Positions 51,731 through 60,147 of a stretch of DNA of 64,000 nucleotides are shown piece after piece (within the stretch, counting starts at the first letter, position 1; every line of letters begins with the position of its first letter). The position numbers and the translations under genes were made by a program. Where the stretch lies: assembly GCF_012922555.1 (NCBI RefSeq), contig NZ_WIPK01000010.1, positions 51,044 to 115,043 on the forward strand, read 5' to 3'. Below the pieces are notes generated by a model that was not told the origin of the DNA, did not search any database, and was given only the letters and a program-made list of their open reading frames with translations. The DNA is from Paraclostridium dentum. Lineage in GTDB: Bacteria > Bacillota > Clostridia > Peptostreptococcales > Peptostreptococcaceae.

Positions 51731-51760
51731 ATATTTTATCAAAATAATGAGGGGATTTTT

Positions 51761-53023
51761 ATGGAAGCAATTAAATTAAATACTGACTCTGAAATTAATA
51801 TATATGACTCTAAAAAATACGTAAAAAAAATACATGGGAATAGTAATGGATATATGACAGTTGCTAGTAAAAATCCTAATTACAGTCAATGGCACTATAA
51901 GAAAGAGGAACTTTTAGATAAAACAGAAGAGATAGTAAATGGAATAAACGATTATATATCTCAAAATACTTTCTATAAGCCACAAAGAAGAATTGAAAAT
52001 ATAAAAGAGCTTAGAGCCGTTTACATAGATATAGATTGTTATAATTCAAAATATACTAAAGATGCAGTTCAATATTTTTTAGAACATGATTTATACGGAT
52101 ATAAAATACCGAGGCCAAACTATTTAATAGATAGTGGAAGAGGTCTTTATTACATAGTTTTAATTAAGCCAGTTCCAAGTATGGCGCTACCTTTATGGTA
52201 CGCAGTTCAAAGATATTTATTTAATACTTTAAAAGAGTTTGGAGCAGATGCAAATGCACTTGATCCAACTAGGGTTTTAAGAATTGTCGGGACTATGAAC
52301 TCAAAGAGTGGAACATCTGTAAAAGTTTTAGATGAATACGACTATGAATACTCATTAAGAGAAATTCAAGAAGGATATCTTCCTGAAATTAGCCCTAAGA
52401 AAACTAAATCAAAGGGCAGACCTAAAAAGATGGTAAGTCTTTTTACAGAGTATAGTCTTTATTATGCTAGATTGATGGATATATCAAAAATTTGTGAGCT
52501 TAGAAATTATGATGTAGAAGGTCATAGAGAAGTTATTTTATTTTTATATAGATATTATTCTGCATGTTTTACAGAGGATGCAGAAGAGGCACTTAGACGA
52601 GCATTAGAATTGAATTCTATGTTTACAAAGCCACTACCTAAGAATGAGGTTATTAGAGATACTAAATCAGCTACAAAAGCCTATGAAAATAAATTATATA
52701 AATATACAAACACAAAGTTAATTCAAATATTAGATATAACTTTATATGAGCAGCAGTATTTAAGAACTATTATATCAGGTAAAGAAAAGTATAGAAGAAG
52801 TGCAGAAGAACAAAAAGAAAAGAAAAAAGCTAAAAGAAGAAATGAAAATGGATTTACTAAAAGGGAACAAAGTAGGATTGACAATATCAATGTAGTAAAA
52901 GAATTATATGATAAAGGATATAAACAGGTACAAATAGTTAAAGAACTTGGATTAAGTAAGGGTAGAGTGTCACAAATTATAAAAGAGTTAAAATATAAAA
53001 AGTTTAATGAAACGTCCTCTTAG
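51761..53023 (+). CDS. Prim-pol type replication protein
   Basis: A 420-residue protein with archaeo-eukaryotic-primase-like motifs: VYIDIDCYN near residue 86 (metal-binding D-x-D), NYLIDSGRGLYYIVL near 120 and DPTRVLRIVGTMNSKSG near 170. A helical middle and a C-terminal helix-turn-helix (YKQVQIVKELGLSKGRVSQI) follow. Such proteins start replication of plasmids and integrated elements. It is the intact relative of the pseudogene at 30760-32087. Its ATG follows ATGAGGGGATTTTT. It is separated from the endolysin by a terminator but lies inside the 380-bp direct repeats. Confidence 0.75.
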   Translation: MEAIKLNTDSEINIYDSKKYVKKIHGNSNGYMTVASKNPNYSQWHYKKEELLDKTEEIVNGINDYISQNTFYKPQRRIENIKELRAVYIDIDCYNSKYTKDAVQYFLEHDLYGYKIPRPNYLIDSGRGLYYIVLIKPVPSMALPLWYAVQRYLFNTLKEFGADANALDPTRVLRIVGTMNSKSGTSVKVLDEYDYEYSLREIQEGYLPEISPKKTKSKGRPKKMVSLFTEYSLYYARLMDISKICELRNYDVEGHREVILFLYRYYSACFTEDAEEALRRALELNSMFTKPLPKNEVIRDTKSATKAYENKLYKYTNTKLIQILDITLYEQQYLRTIISGKEKYRRSAEEQKEKKKAKRRNENGFTKREQSRIDNINVVKELYDKGYKQVQIVKELGLSKGRVSQIIKELKYKKFNETSS

Positions 53024-53067
53024 TATTGGGGGACTTTAGTCCTGTACCGCCCTTAGTTTCTAGCTAG

Positions 53068-53447
53068 TATGAAATATACTATAATATAAGTAACTATATA
53101 GTATTTTATTTTACATAAAGGGGTGTGAATTATTGAAAAACATTACAAAAACCACTTTAGCTATAGTTTTGTTGTTTATACTTATGCTAGGGTATAAAGT
53201 ATCTAAATTTAACTTTAGCTCCTTAGAGGATCAAGAACCTCCTATCATAGAAGAAAGTGACAGTTTTAGTAATGCTCAAAAAATATTAGAGGACTATGGG
53301 TATAATTTAAAAGATGTTCAAGATAATGAAAAAATTCAAGATAATATGCCTGATTTAAAAACATACAGATATGAAAGAAAGAATGGAATTATATCTATAT
53401 TAGCAAACGGAGATTATATTTACATGGTAAACTATTATGAAGAATAA
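53068..53447 (+). repeat. Right copy of the 380-bp direct repeat
   Basis: Same orientation as 37024-37403, with the same length to the base. The coding part is nearly identical; the promoter region is more diverged. Confidence 0.85.
53133..53447 (+). CDS. Hypothetical small membrane-anchored protein (right copy)
   Basis: A 104-residue near-twin of the protein at 37089-37403, also starting with TTG (AAAGGGGTGTGAATTA upstream). Differences are conservative: R/K, D/N, E/D, R/G, I/M and Q/E. An open, near-identical second copy suggests either recent duplication or selection to keep both. Confidence 0.65.
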   Translation: MKNITKTTLAIVLLFILMLGYKVSKFNFSSLEDQEPPIIEESDSFSNAQKILEDYGYNLKDVQDNEKIQDNMPDLKTYRYERKNGIISILANGDYIYMVNYYEE

Positions 53448-53496
53448 AAATGGAAGGATTAATACTTTTTAAGTCATTAATCCTTCCATTTTTATT
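53443..53496. terminator. Bidirectional terminator between convergent genes
   Basis: A 21-bp stem (AATAAAAATGGAAGGATTAA...) with arms 53443-53463 and 53476-53496 and A/T-runs on both sides. Confidence 0.85.
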
Positions 53497-53993
53497 AGTA
53501 ACTCATCTTTTTCTTTATTGTCTTTAAATACGCTAGTTGGTATCACCAAAAGTATTATATACTCTTCTCCAAATATGTAAATAGATTTATTATCTTCAAC
53601 AACTTTATAAATTTGACTAAATAAAATTTCATTTCTATTATTTCCTTGCTCGCACAAAAAGCTATTATCATCTACTGTACAAGTTACTTCTTTAAATTCA
53701 CCATATCTAGCTTTAACTTTCTTTTTTATTGATTTGAATAAGTGTTTTTTACTTCTAAATAATAGGATTAATATCAAAATCAACACTAAAGTATTTAAAT
53801 AGGTCTCTATAGATAAAGAAGTTAGATAAAGTACTCTAAATCCATATACAATGTATATCATGCCTACAATACATAATAACTTTGGAAGTATATGAAATAG
53901 AAAAAAAAGATTTTTTCTTAGTCTAATCATAAGCTTGTATCCATTTACATACTCATCCATTGTGTTAATAAATTTAAACTCGATAATAAACAC
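53469..53993 (-). CDS. YcxB-like membrane protein
   Basis: A protein of about 170 residues with two membrane helices (residues about 30-52 and 63-80) and a C-terminal YcxB-like domain (FSQIYKVVEDNKSIYIFGEE, YIILLVIPTSVF). The start is unclear: the GTG at 53993 overlaps the GGGGAGG ribosome binding site, the next ATG lies ten codons downstream with no site, and the best-spaced codons are ATT or ATC. The function of the family is unknown. Confidence 0.6.
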   Translation of the reverse strand: MFIIEFKFINTMDEYVNGYKLMIRLRKNLFFLFHILPKLLCIVGMIYIVYGFRVLYLTSLSIETYLNTLVLILILILLFRSKKHLFKSIKKKVKARYGEFKEVTCTVDDNSFLCEQGNNRNEILFSQIYKVVEDNKSIYIFGEEYIILLVIPTSVFKDNKEKDELLIKMEGLMT

Positions 53994-54008
53994 CTCCCCG
54001 GAGTATCT

Positions 54009-54644
54009 TTATTTTATTGCTTTAAAGTATTCGATAGATTGTATCTTATTATCATCATAATCATACAAAATCATTGGAAAAGGACTTTTCTTAGATACAG
54101 TCTTTTTATACTCTAAAAAAGCTATAAAAGTATCTTTATCTGTTTTATATTTAATAAGTTCATACTTCTCAAACTTAGTGTTATAAACTTCTTTTGCATT
54201 ATCAGGTAAAATAGATTTAACTTTACTTATTGCTTCATCTTTAGTAAGTGATTTATCTAAATCATAGTATGAATATCCTAATAAAATTTGTCCATATTTT
54301 TCATTATTTATAGGTTTTAAATCTAAGAAAGTATAAACTTTTTGAGCAAATGCATTTTCAAACTCAAAAAAATAGTTTTCTTTTACATTCTTCCTTGCCA
54401 GTTTGTATGTTAAAACATTTTTATTTAGTACCTTATATCTTCTGTTAATTATTTTATTATCTATAGAAGGTGTGTCTGTCTGAGATTCTGATTTACTATT
54501 AAATAATTTAGATTTAAATGGTATATCATTTTCTATGCTTTTAGAAAGGTCAATATTTAATTGAATTCCTACAATAGCTATTACTAATACTATTGATAAT
54601 GCCATGAAAATGCTTAATATCTCTTTATATTTTTTTAAAACCAA
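54009..54644 (-). CDS. Membrane-anchored protein, paralogue of the 28254 lipoprotein
   Basis: A protein of about 211 residues that probably starts with the TTG at 54644 (GGGGGGAGGTG upstream). One N-terminal helix (ILSIFMALSIVLVIAIVGIQ), a Ser-rich linker and a domain whose end (DEAISKVKSILPDNAKEVYN, then KDTFIAFLEYKK) matches the lipoprotein at 28254-28736. The function is unknown. It lies 15 bases after the YcxB-like gene's start region on the same strand, so the two could share a transcript. Confidence 0.55.
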   Translation of the reverse strand: MVLKKYKEILSIFMALSIVLVIAIVGIQLNIDLSKSIENDIPFKSKLFNSKSESQTDTPSIDNKIINRRYKVLNKNVLTYKLARKNVKENYFFEFENAFAQKVYTFLDLKPINNEKYGQILLGYSYYDLDKSLTKDEAISKVKSILPDNAKEVYNTKFEKYELIKYKTDKDTFIAFLEYKKTVSKKSPFPMILYDYDDNKIQSIEYFKAIK

Positions 54645-54725
54645 GTTTTTACACCTCCCCCCCATACTAAATGATTAAAAACTTAGCTAATTGTATCTTG
54701 TACTATAAGACATATAATAAAATGT

Positions 54726-55262
54726 CTATGATTTTACTTTTTCTTCTTTTTTATAAATTTTTTCGATTAAATTAAATTCATCCTGACTCATTTTACCTTT
54801 TAGATATATCGATTTTCCATTACTTTGGTTAAATGCATCTACATAAAATGTTAAATTATTTTCTATTATAATATTTGCAGGATAACATCCAGTTTTTTGT
54901 TTATTAGCATCCATAAAAATATATAACCAAAATCTATCTGTATTGTAAGTATTATCCCAGTATTGATCAAAACTGCTTTTTTCAATAGGTATAAGTTTGC
55001 CGTTGTTTAATATGTTTGTTATAGATTCAATATCTTTTTTATCTTTAGATGTTACTTTAATTTTAGCGTTTTCTAACTGAGTATAATTCATTGGAGATTT
55101 TTTTTCAGTCCACTTATCTATATCTAAAATTCTATAGAATTCTGGATTTATAAAAGATTCGTTAAATGTCTCTATATCTTCTTTTTTATTAAATCTCTTG
55201 TTAATAAATGAAAACACCAATAAACCTATTATTATACTTAATATTATCTTTTTTTTATTCAT
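54726..55262 (-). CDS. Membrane-anchored protein, paralogue of the 28836 protein
   Basis: A protein of about 178 residues, start MNKKKIILSIIIGLLVFSFI behind AGGGTTATTT, with one N-terminal anchor and an outer domain ending KSIYLKGKMSQDEFNLIEKI. It is related at the C-terminus to the protein at 28836-29393. It is the first of three leftward genes between the tailocin and the peptide locus. The function is unknown; the neighbours' pattern mirrors that at 28.2-29.4 kb. Confidence 0.58.
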   Translation of the reverse strand: MNKKKIILSIIIGLLVFSFINKRFNKKEDIETFNESFINPEFYRILDIDKWTEKKSPMNYTQLENAKIKVTSKDKKDIESITNILNNGKLIPIEKSSFDQYWDNTYNTDRFWLYIFMDANKQKTGCYPANIIIENNLTFYVDAFNQSNGKSIYLKGKMSQDEFNLIEKIYKKEEKVKS

Positions 55263-55499
55263 AAATAACCCTTTCAACATTATTTAATAATTGAAATGTT
55301 CTAATTATTAAATTGGTAATTTTTACCTATAAACCTGAATCTATAGTATCATTCATTTAAATGCTTATCCAGTAATTTCTTTAAAGTCATAATATTGAAA
55401 AAAGTTAAACTTGAAATACTTCTCTTATTATTTAAGTATCAAAGTATGTTTAAGGATAGGGGTTGAATAAAAATAGAAAATCTATAAGATATCATAATT

Positions 55500-55592
55500 G
55501 ATTTTAACATTGTAAAAAAGTATTCTCGCCTACTAGTAGATCTCTAAGTTTTAGCATCAATTTCATTTTCTTTATTTGATATAGATTTATCT
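55500..55592 (-). pseudogene. Fragment of a 36462-like gene
   Basis: The minus strand encodes KLMLKLRDLLVGENTF, matching KLMLQLRDLLVDENTF of the protein at 36462-36941, with no start and early stops. The rest of the 805-base gap (55281-56085) is AT-rich with nothing else I can identify. Confidence 0.6.
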
Positions 55593-56085
55593 AAGAAAAG
55601 ATAATAAATTCTTATTTAAAATTGGAATCAGCTACTAGAGCCCATATAAAGAATTTCTATGATTTTAAAGTTAATAAAAAATAAAATAAAAATTCTTAAT
55701 TAATTATATAAATGAATTTATTTTAAACATTTTAATACCAATTATGCTATATAATGACAAGTTGTACTAAAAATAAGACTTTTAGATTTTTATATGTTAT
55801 AAAATAAACAAAGAGTTTTAAAAATTAAATATAAAAGAGCTTTCCACCGATAATACAACATGTTTCTTATTACATGTACAATTTTGAATCAGTCCAATTC
55901 GAAAGCTTACATTTAGCTATTTCAACGTATTCATTGATACTAAAGACTATTTCTGTTTTTATAATAGTAAGAATATTTATTATAAAGTATCAATAAATAA
56001 TTGTTTATTTTAAAACAATCAAATGCTGTTTTTATGTTTAATTAATTAAAAACTTATAATAATTTTATGAATTGTGGTGATAAAA

Positions 56086-56781
56086 ATGATTGAAATTAAT
56101 AATTTGGACTTTAAGTATAAGTCTAATGGAAATTTAATATTTAATGATTTAAATTTAAATTTCAAAAAAGGCGAAATGGTATCTATAATTGGTCACAATG
56201 GAGTAGGGAAAACTACATTACTAAATTTAATAAATGGATATTTAATTCCTAATAAAGGTCAAATTTGTATAGATAAATCCATAGCAAAAAAAAGATCGGA
56301 AATATTCTTTTTATTTGATAGTGGTGGTTTTTACAATGATATGACAGTAAAAGAAAACTTAAACTTCAAGAGATTAGCTCTTGGCCAAAAAACAAAATAC
56401 AAATGGGATAATGATGAACTAATAGTTAAGTTTAAGATGAAGAAACATTTAAACAAATATTGCTATGAATTGTCATCAGGATTAAAAAAGAGATTATCTT
56501 TAATTTTAGGAATAATGTCAAATCCAACAATGATATTGCTAGATGAACCAACTAATGCAATAGATCCAGAAACTAAGGTTTTACTCAAAGGACTATTGAT
56601 GGATTTAAAGAACAATGGAAAAACTATTATTTTAGTTACTCATGATCTACAATTTTCTTACGAGCTTTCGGATCGAACAATCATATTAAATGAAGGTGAA
56701 ATAGTATGCGACGAGTATGTAAACTATGAATTTGATGATTTTCAAAAAAAATACTTTGAATATACAGAGGAGAATGAGTAA
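56086..56781 (+). CDS. ABC transporter ATPase of the peptide locus
   Basis: A 231-residue ATPase: Walker A GHNGVGKTT, signature LSSGLKKRLS (one residue off the usual LSGGQ), Walker B MILLDEPTNAIDP and switch histidine in LVTHDLQF. The start chosen is the ATG at 56086, where the family opening MIEINNLDFKY begins; the ribosome binding site is weak. The stop codon directly abuts the ATG of the permease gene. It presumably powers export of, or immunity to, the peptide encoded at 59915. Confidence 0.88.
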   Translation: MIEINNLDFKYKSNGNLIFNDLNLNFKKGEMVSIIGHNGVGKTTLLNLINGYLIPNKGQICIDKSIAKKRSEIFFLFDSGGFYNDMTVKENLNFKRLALGQKTKYKWDNDELIVKFKMKKHLNKYCYELSSGLKKRLSLILGIMSNPTMILLDEPTNAIDPETKVLLKGLLMDLKNNGKTIILVTHDLQFSYELSDRTIILNEGEIVCDEYVNYEFDDFQKKYFEYTEENE

Positions 56782-57423
56782 ATGAATGCGATTATTTATA
56801 GAGAGTTAAAGTGTATTCTTAGACAAAAGAAGAACATCGTATTATCAATGATAATAATTATTCTTTTGCCAATGATCATAGGAGCAAAAAATTATAGTTT
56901 CATAAGCAAGGAAAGTATTATAGTCATGTTTTTAGCAATAATCCCTTCAACTATTTGCTTACAATTTTCTAACTATACTTTATTATGCGATAAAAAAGAT
57001 AAAATGAATTTATATATATTGTCTAGTGATATAAATAAATATGTATATATGGGATGTAAAGTTCTGATACCAGTAATAGTCTCATTTTTATTTGACTTAA
57101 TCTTGTTAGGATATGAAGTTCTTTTTATAAAAGATGTTCATACAATCAATGAAGTTCATTTATATCTAACTATAGGTTTATTAGCAGCATTATTAGCGTC
57201 ATGTATAAGTTTTATGTTAATTTATATAGTTAAAGATGAAATGTATTATCAATTATATTGTGTTCTAAGCTTAATTGCTATATTGGTAATTATTATAACT
57301 ATAGTTAACCCATACAAAAGTACATTCTACTTTATTTACTCAATAATTTTCACATCTATAATCATATTATTAGCGGTATCTAAGATTATAGACAAAAGAG
57401 TTACTAATAATATTAAGGGGTAG
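56782..57423 (+). CDS. ABC-2 type permease of the peptide locus
   Basis: A 213-residue membrane protein with six predicted helices and the opening MNAIIYRELKCILRQKKNIV, typical of ABC-2 permeases. It starts immediately after the ATPase stop, so the two are coupled. No separate substrate-binding or peptidase domain is present, so leader removal must be done elsewhere, most likely by the TldD/PmbA-like pair downstream. Confidence 0.82.
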   Translation: MNAIIYRELKCILRQKKNIVLSMIIIILLPMIIGAKNYSFISKESIIVMFLAIIPSTICLQFSNYTLLCDKKDKMNLYILSSDINKYVYMGCKVLIPVIVSFLFDLILLGYEVLFIKDVHTINEVHLYLTIGLLAALLASCISFMLIYIVKDEMYYQLYCVLSLIAILVIIITIVNPYKSTFYFIYSIIFTSIIILLAVSKIIDKRVTNNIKG

Positions 57424-57432
57424 AGAGCAGAT

Positions 57433-58614
57433 ATGGTTTTTAAACAATATATACAAGAGTATTGTATAAAATATATAAATAATAAGGCAATATCATATTA
57501 TTCTATAGACAAAGGATCCAGAAAAGAATATTCAAAAATAGAGGTTGTTAAGAATGAAGTTGTATATAAAGAGTCTAATTTGATTAACCCGTTAGCATTT
57601 TTAGAAAACCATATTAAAGAATTAGAAATGCTATTAAATTATTATAGTAAAGACATATGTAAATATAATGCAAGTATTGTTTGTTATATTAAAGATCACT
57701 TGGAAACAGTTACAATTAATGAGAATTTAGATAAAAGATACTATAATCTTTTAAGACTTGTCATAAAGGTAAATTCCAATATAAATATTATTTTTGAAGA
57801 GCCTATAAATATAAATGAAATTTCATTTATCAAAATAAAGGCTATGATAGATGACTTTTTTAAAGAAAATCACCACAAAGTAGTTGCAATATACAATAAG
57901 CAAAATCTATTAAAGATAGATAGTGTATTTAAAGAAGTAGAGCTAGCACCTATTTCAAGTGGATATTTCTGTCATGAAATAATAGGTCATCTTTTAGAAA
58001 ATGATATTTTCAACATTAAAAGGGAACAAATTTCTAAAATGGAGTTTCCTAAGCAAATGACTGTAGTAGATGATATAGAAGGTCACCAACACAAAATAGG
58101 GTTAAATAAGCTAGACGATATTGGTAGAGAAATAAAACCATTAACTTTAATAGATTCTGGCAAGGTTAATGAAATAATTAGTATAGACAGTAAAGATAAC
58201 TTAAGAAAAAGTGATTTATATGGGTTTGCTAGGAGTCAAAATTATCAGCATACACCTTTATCTAGAATGAGAATGACAATTTTAAAAGGAAATAAGTTGA
58301 TAACTCCATTAAAAGGAGAGTATATCCATTTATCATCGATTATAAATGGAGAGTTTATACCTTCTAAATTTACATATAAATTGATAGGAGAGGGTTATAT
58401 AAAATATAATCAAAATTCTATATTTTACATACCTAACTTAGAAATAGAAGGGAACATAGTAGATATATTAAATAATATATCTGAAATAGGCGATGATTTA
58501 ACAATCTCATCAAGATTTTGTGTTAAAAAAAATCAAGTTGTAAGGGTAGGTATTGGAGCTCCAACAATCCATATAACTAATGTGAAGGTAAAAGGAGTAG
58601 GATATGAGCTGTAA
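57433..58614 (+). CDS. TldD-like metallopeptidase
   Basis: A 393-residue protein of the TldD/PmbA (peptidase U62) family. The active-site motif is CHEIIGHLLEND near residue 180, the H-E-x-x-x-H form specific to TldD. Later conserved stretches include TVVDDIEGHQHK, LIDSGKVNEIIS and YGFARSQNYQHTPLSRMRM. TldD and TldE (PmbA) form a heterodimer that degrades unfolded peptides and removes the microcin B17 leader. In this locus it should process the precursor at 59915. E. coli TldD is about 480 residues, so this form is shorter. Confidence 0.85.
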   Translation: MVFKQYIQEYCIKYINNKAISYYSIDKGSRKEYSKIEVVKNEVVYKESNLINPLAFLENHIKELEMLLNYYSKDICKYNASIVCYIKDHLETVTINENLDKRYYNLLRLVIKVNSNINIIFEEPININEISFIKIKAMIDDFFKENHHKVVAIYNKQNLLKIDSVFKEVELAPISSGYFCHEIIGHLLENDIFNIKREQISKMEFPKQMTVVDDIEGHQHKIGLNKLDDIGREIKPLTLIDSGKVNEIISIDSKDNLRKSDLYGFARSQNYQHTPLSRMRMTILKGNKLITPLKGEYIHLSSIINGEFIPSKFTYKLIGEGYIKYNQNSIFYIPNLEIEGNIVDILNNISEIGDDLTISSRFCVKKNQVVRVGIGAPTIHITNVKVKGVGYEL

Positions 58615-59818
58615 AGATTTAATTTCGATATTAAGTAAAGATAATGATATTAAAAAATTTATTTGAACTAAAGTAAATTACTCTATTTTGGAAATTAAAG
58701 ACATTGATGAAACACAAACTTGTTCAAAAAAAGAATTAAACTATCCGAATTTGATTATTCAATTAGATGAAGGAGTATACACAACTAATGCATCCTTTAT
58801 AAGCAGTGAAGGAACTATTAATTATAAAAATTTAAAGAAGTTAAATATAAGCAATTTAAAAATTAATGAAAATCCAACTAGCTATTTAGACACACGTAGG
58901 CATATAGAAAATAAAACATTTAACTATGATGAATATAAGATATTAGATTGGCTAAGTAGAGAAAAAGAAATTATACGAAATAAAATCAATGAAGATTTCA
59001 ATATAGGTTTTAAATTGATCTATAAACAAAAAATAAATAAAATATCTGAAAATAAGACATGTGTGAATACTATTATTTCTAAGGATAAGTTAACATGTGA
59101 AATATCGATATTTACAAGAAAAACTTATCGTTTTTATAATAATAAAAATATAAAATTATTTTCATCTATAGGAGATAAAATTTATAAAAATTTAATAAAA
59201 AATGATGAGAACTTGCAAGAAAAAGAATTGAAAGGCAAGTACATATTAGAAAATAATGTTGTAATTAAACTAATAAATATTATTTTAGAAAGCTTGTCTG
59301 GAGAAAGAGTATTAAGCGAACAATCAGCATTTAATGTCAATTTATTAAATAAAAAAGTATTTTCTTCTAAACTTAGTATATTTCAGCAAAAAATAAGCCC
59401 TTTAGATCTAGATGATGAAGGAATGCCTATATCAGATGGATACTTAATTAAGGATGGAACTTTAAAAAATTATATAGTTACCTTAGAACAAAGTATTATT
59501 TTGAATCAGACAGCATATGGAAACTGTGAAATAAATTCAGAAGGTAAATTACAATCAAAATATAGTTCACTTATAGTATCTACAGATGAAGTAGATGAAT
59601 ATAGTCAAAATATAATTCAAGATATCAAAATACTAGGAATTGATTTTCAAAATATGAACATATCTATTGTAGCGAATCATACGATTAATAAATCAAATTT
59701 TAAAAGTAAGATAACTACATTAAATTTAATAGAGTTTTTAAATTCAGCAAAAGAAATTAGAGGAACTAAATCAAGAGTTGATGATATATCAGTAGGAAAT
59801 TTTATATATGAATTTTAG
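58604..59818 (+). CDS. PmbA/TldE-like partner, with in-frame UGA
   Basis: The frame starts at an ATG overlapping the last codons of tldD (GATATGAGCTGTAA), as expected for a coupled partner, but codon 21 is TGA (58664-58666). The same frame is then open to 59818 and reads as a PmbA-like protein (YSILEIKDIDETQTCSK, later GERVLSEQSAFNVNLLNKK and PLDLDDEGMPISDGYLIKDG). It lacks the TldD histidine motif, as PmbA proteins do. A TTG at 58688 could restart translation but has no ribosome binding site. Options are a nonsense mutation, UGA readthrough, or reinitiation. Confidence 0.72.
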
Positions 59819-59848
59819 CGAATACACGTTAATAAGGAGGGGATAAAA

Positions 59849-59877
59849 ATGTTATGACATTAAACAATTTTATCTAA
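59849..59877 (+). other. Two minute frames behind a strong ribosome binding site
   Basis: AAGGAGGGG at 59835 precedes ATG TTA TGA (59849) and an overlapping eight-codon frame (MTLNNFI, 59854-59877). They may be a leader that couples translation to the precursor gene, or the trace of a lost precursor. Confidence 0.3.
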
Positions 59878-59914
59878 AAAATTAAAAATTATCTAATACA
59901 TAGGAGGTAACAAA

Positions 59915-60049
59915 ATGGAAAAACCAATGTTATTTAAAGCAGAATTAGGAGTATGTATAGCTCAACCTGAATTAGCGGTTATAGGATTCACAGAAGGGTT
60001 AGCAGCTCTTACAGCAATATGTGGAGCTCTTGCAATTGTAGCAGGCTAA
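59915..60049 (+). CDS. Putative RiPP precursor peptide
   Basis: A 44-residue peptide behind a very strong site (TAGGAGGTAACAAA before the ATG). It opens MEKPMLFKAELGVC, continues with a small-residue-rich core containing the second cysteine (TAICGALAIVAG) and ends in glycine. Two cysteines at 14 and 36, many Ala, Gly and Ile, and few charges resemble subtilosin-type sactipeptides, whose leaders are also only a few residues long. The adjacent radical SAM/SPASM protein would make thioether or other cross-links, and the TldD-type peptidase would trim the leader. The exact leader boundary and cross-links cannot be read. Confidence 0.75.
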   Translation: MEKPMLFKAELGVCIAQPELAVIGFTEGLAALTAICGALAIVAG

Positions 60050-60068
60050 AAATAGGTGTCTTGAAATT

Positions 60069-60103
60069 AGAGGGTGATATATTGTAATGATGTATTACTC
60101 TCT
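60069..60103 (+). promoter_or_regulatory. Hairpin between precursor and maturase genes
   Basis: AGAGGGTGATATAT (60069-60082) pairs with ATGTATTACTCTCT (60090-60103) at fourteen positions including G-T pairs, without a T-run. Such hairpins commonly stabilise precursor mRNA or partly terminate, so that precursor exceeds enzyme. Confidence 0.6.
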
Positions 60104-60147
60104 ACTAACTTCTTCAAAGGCAACTATTTTTATATATGGAGGAAAAT

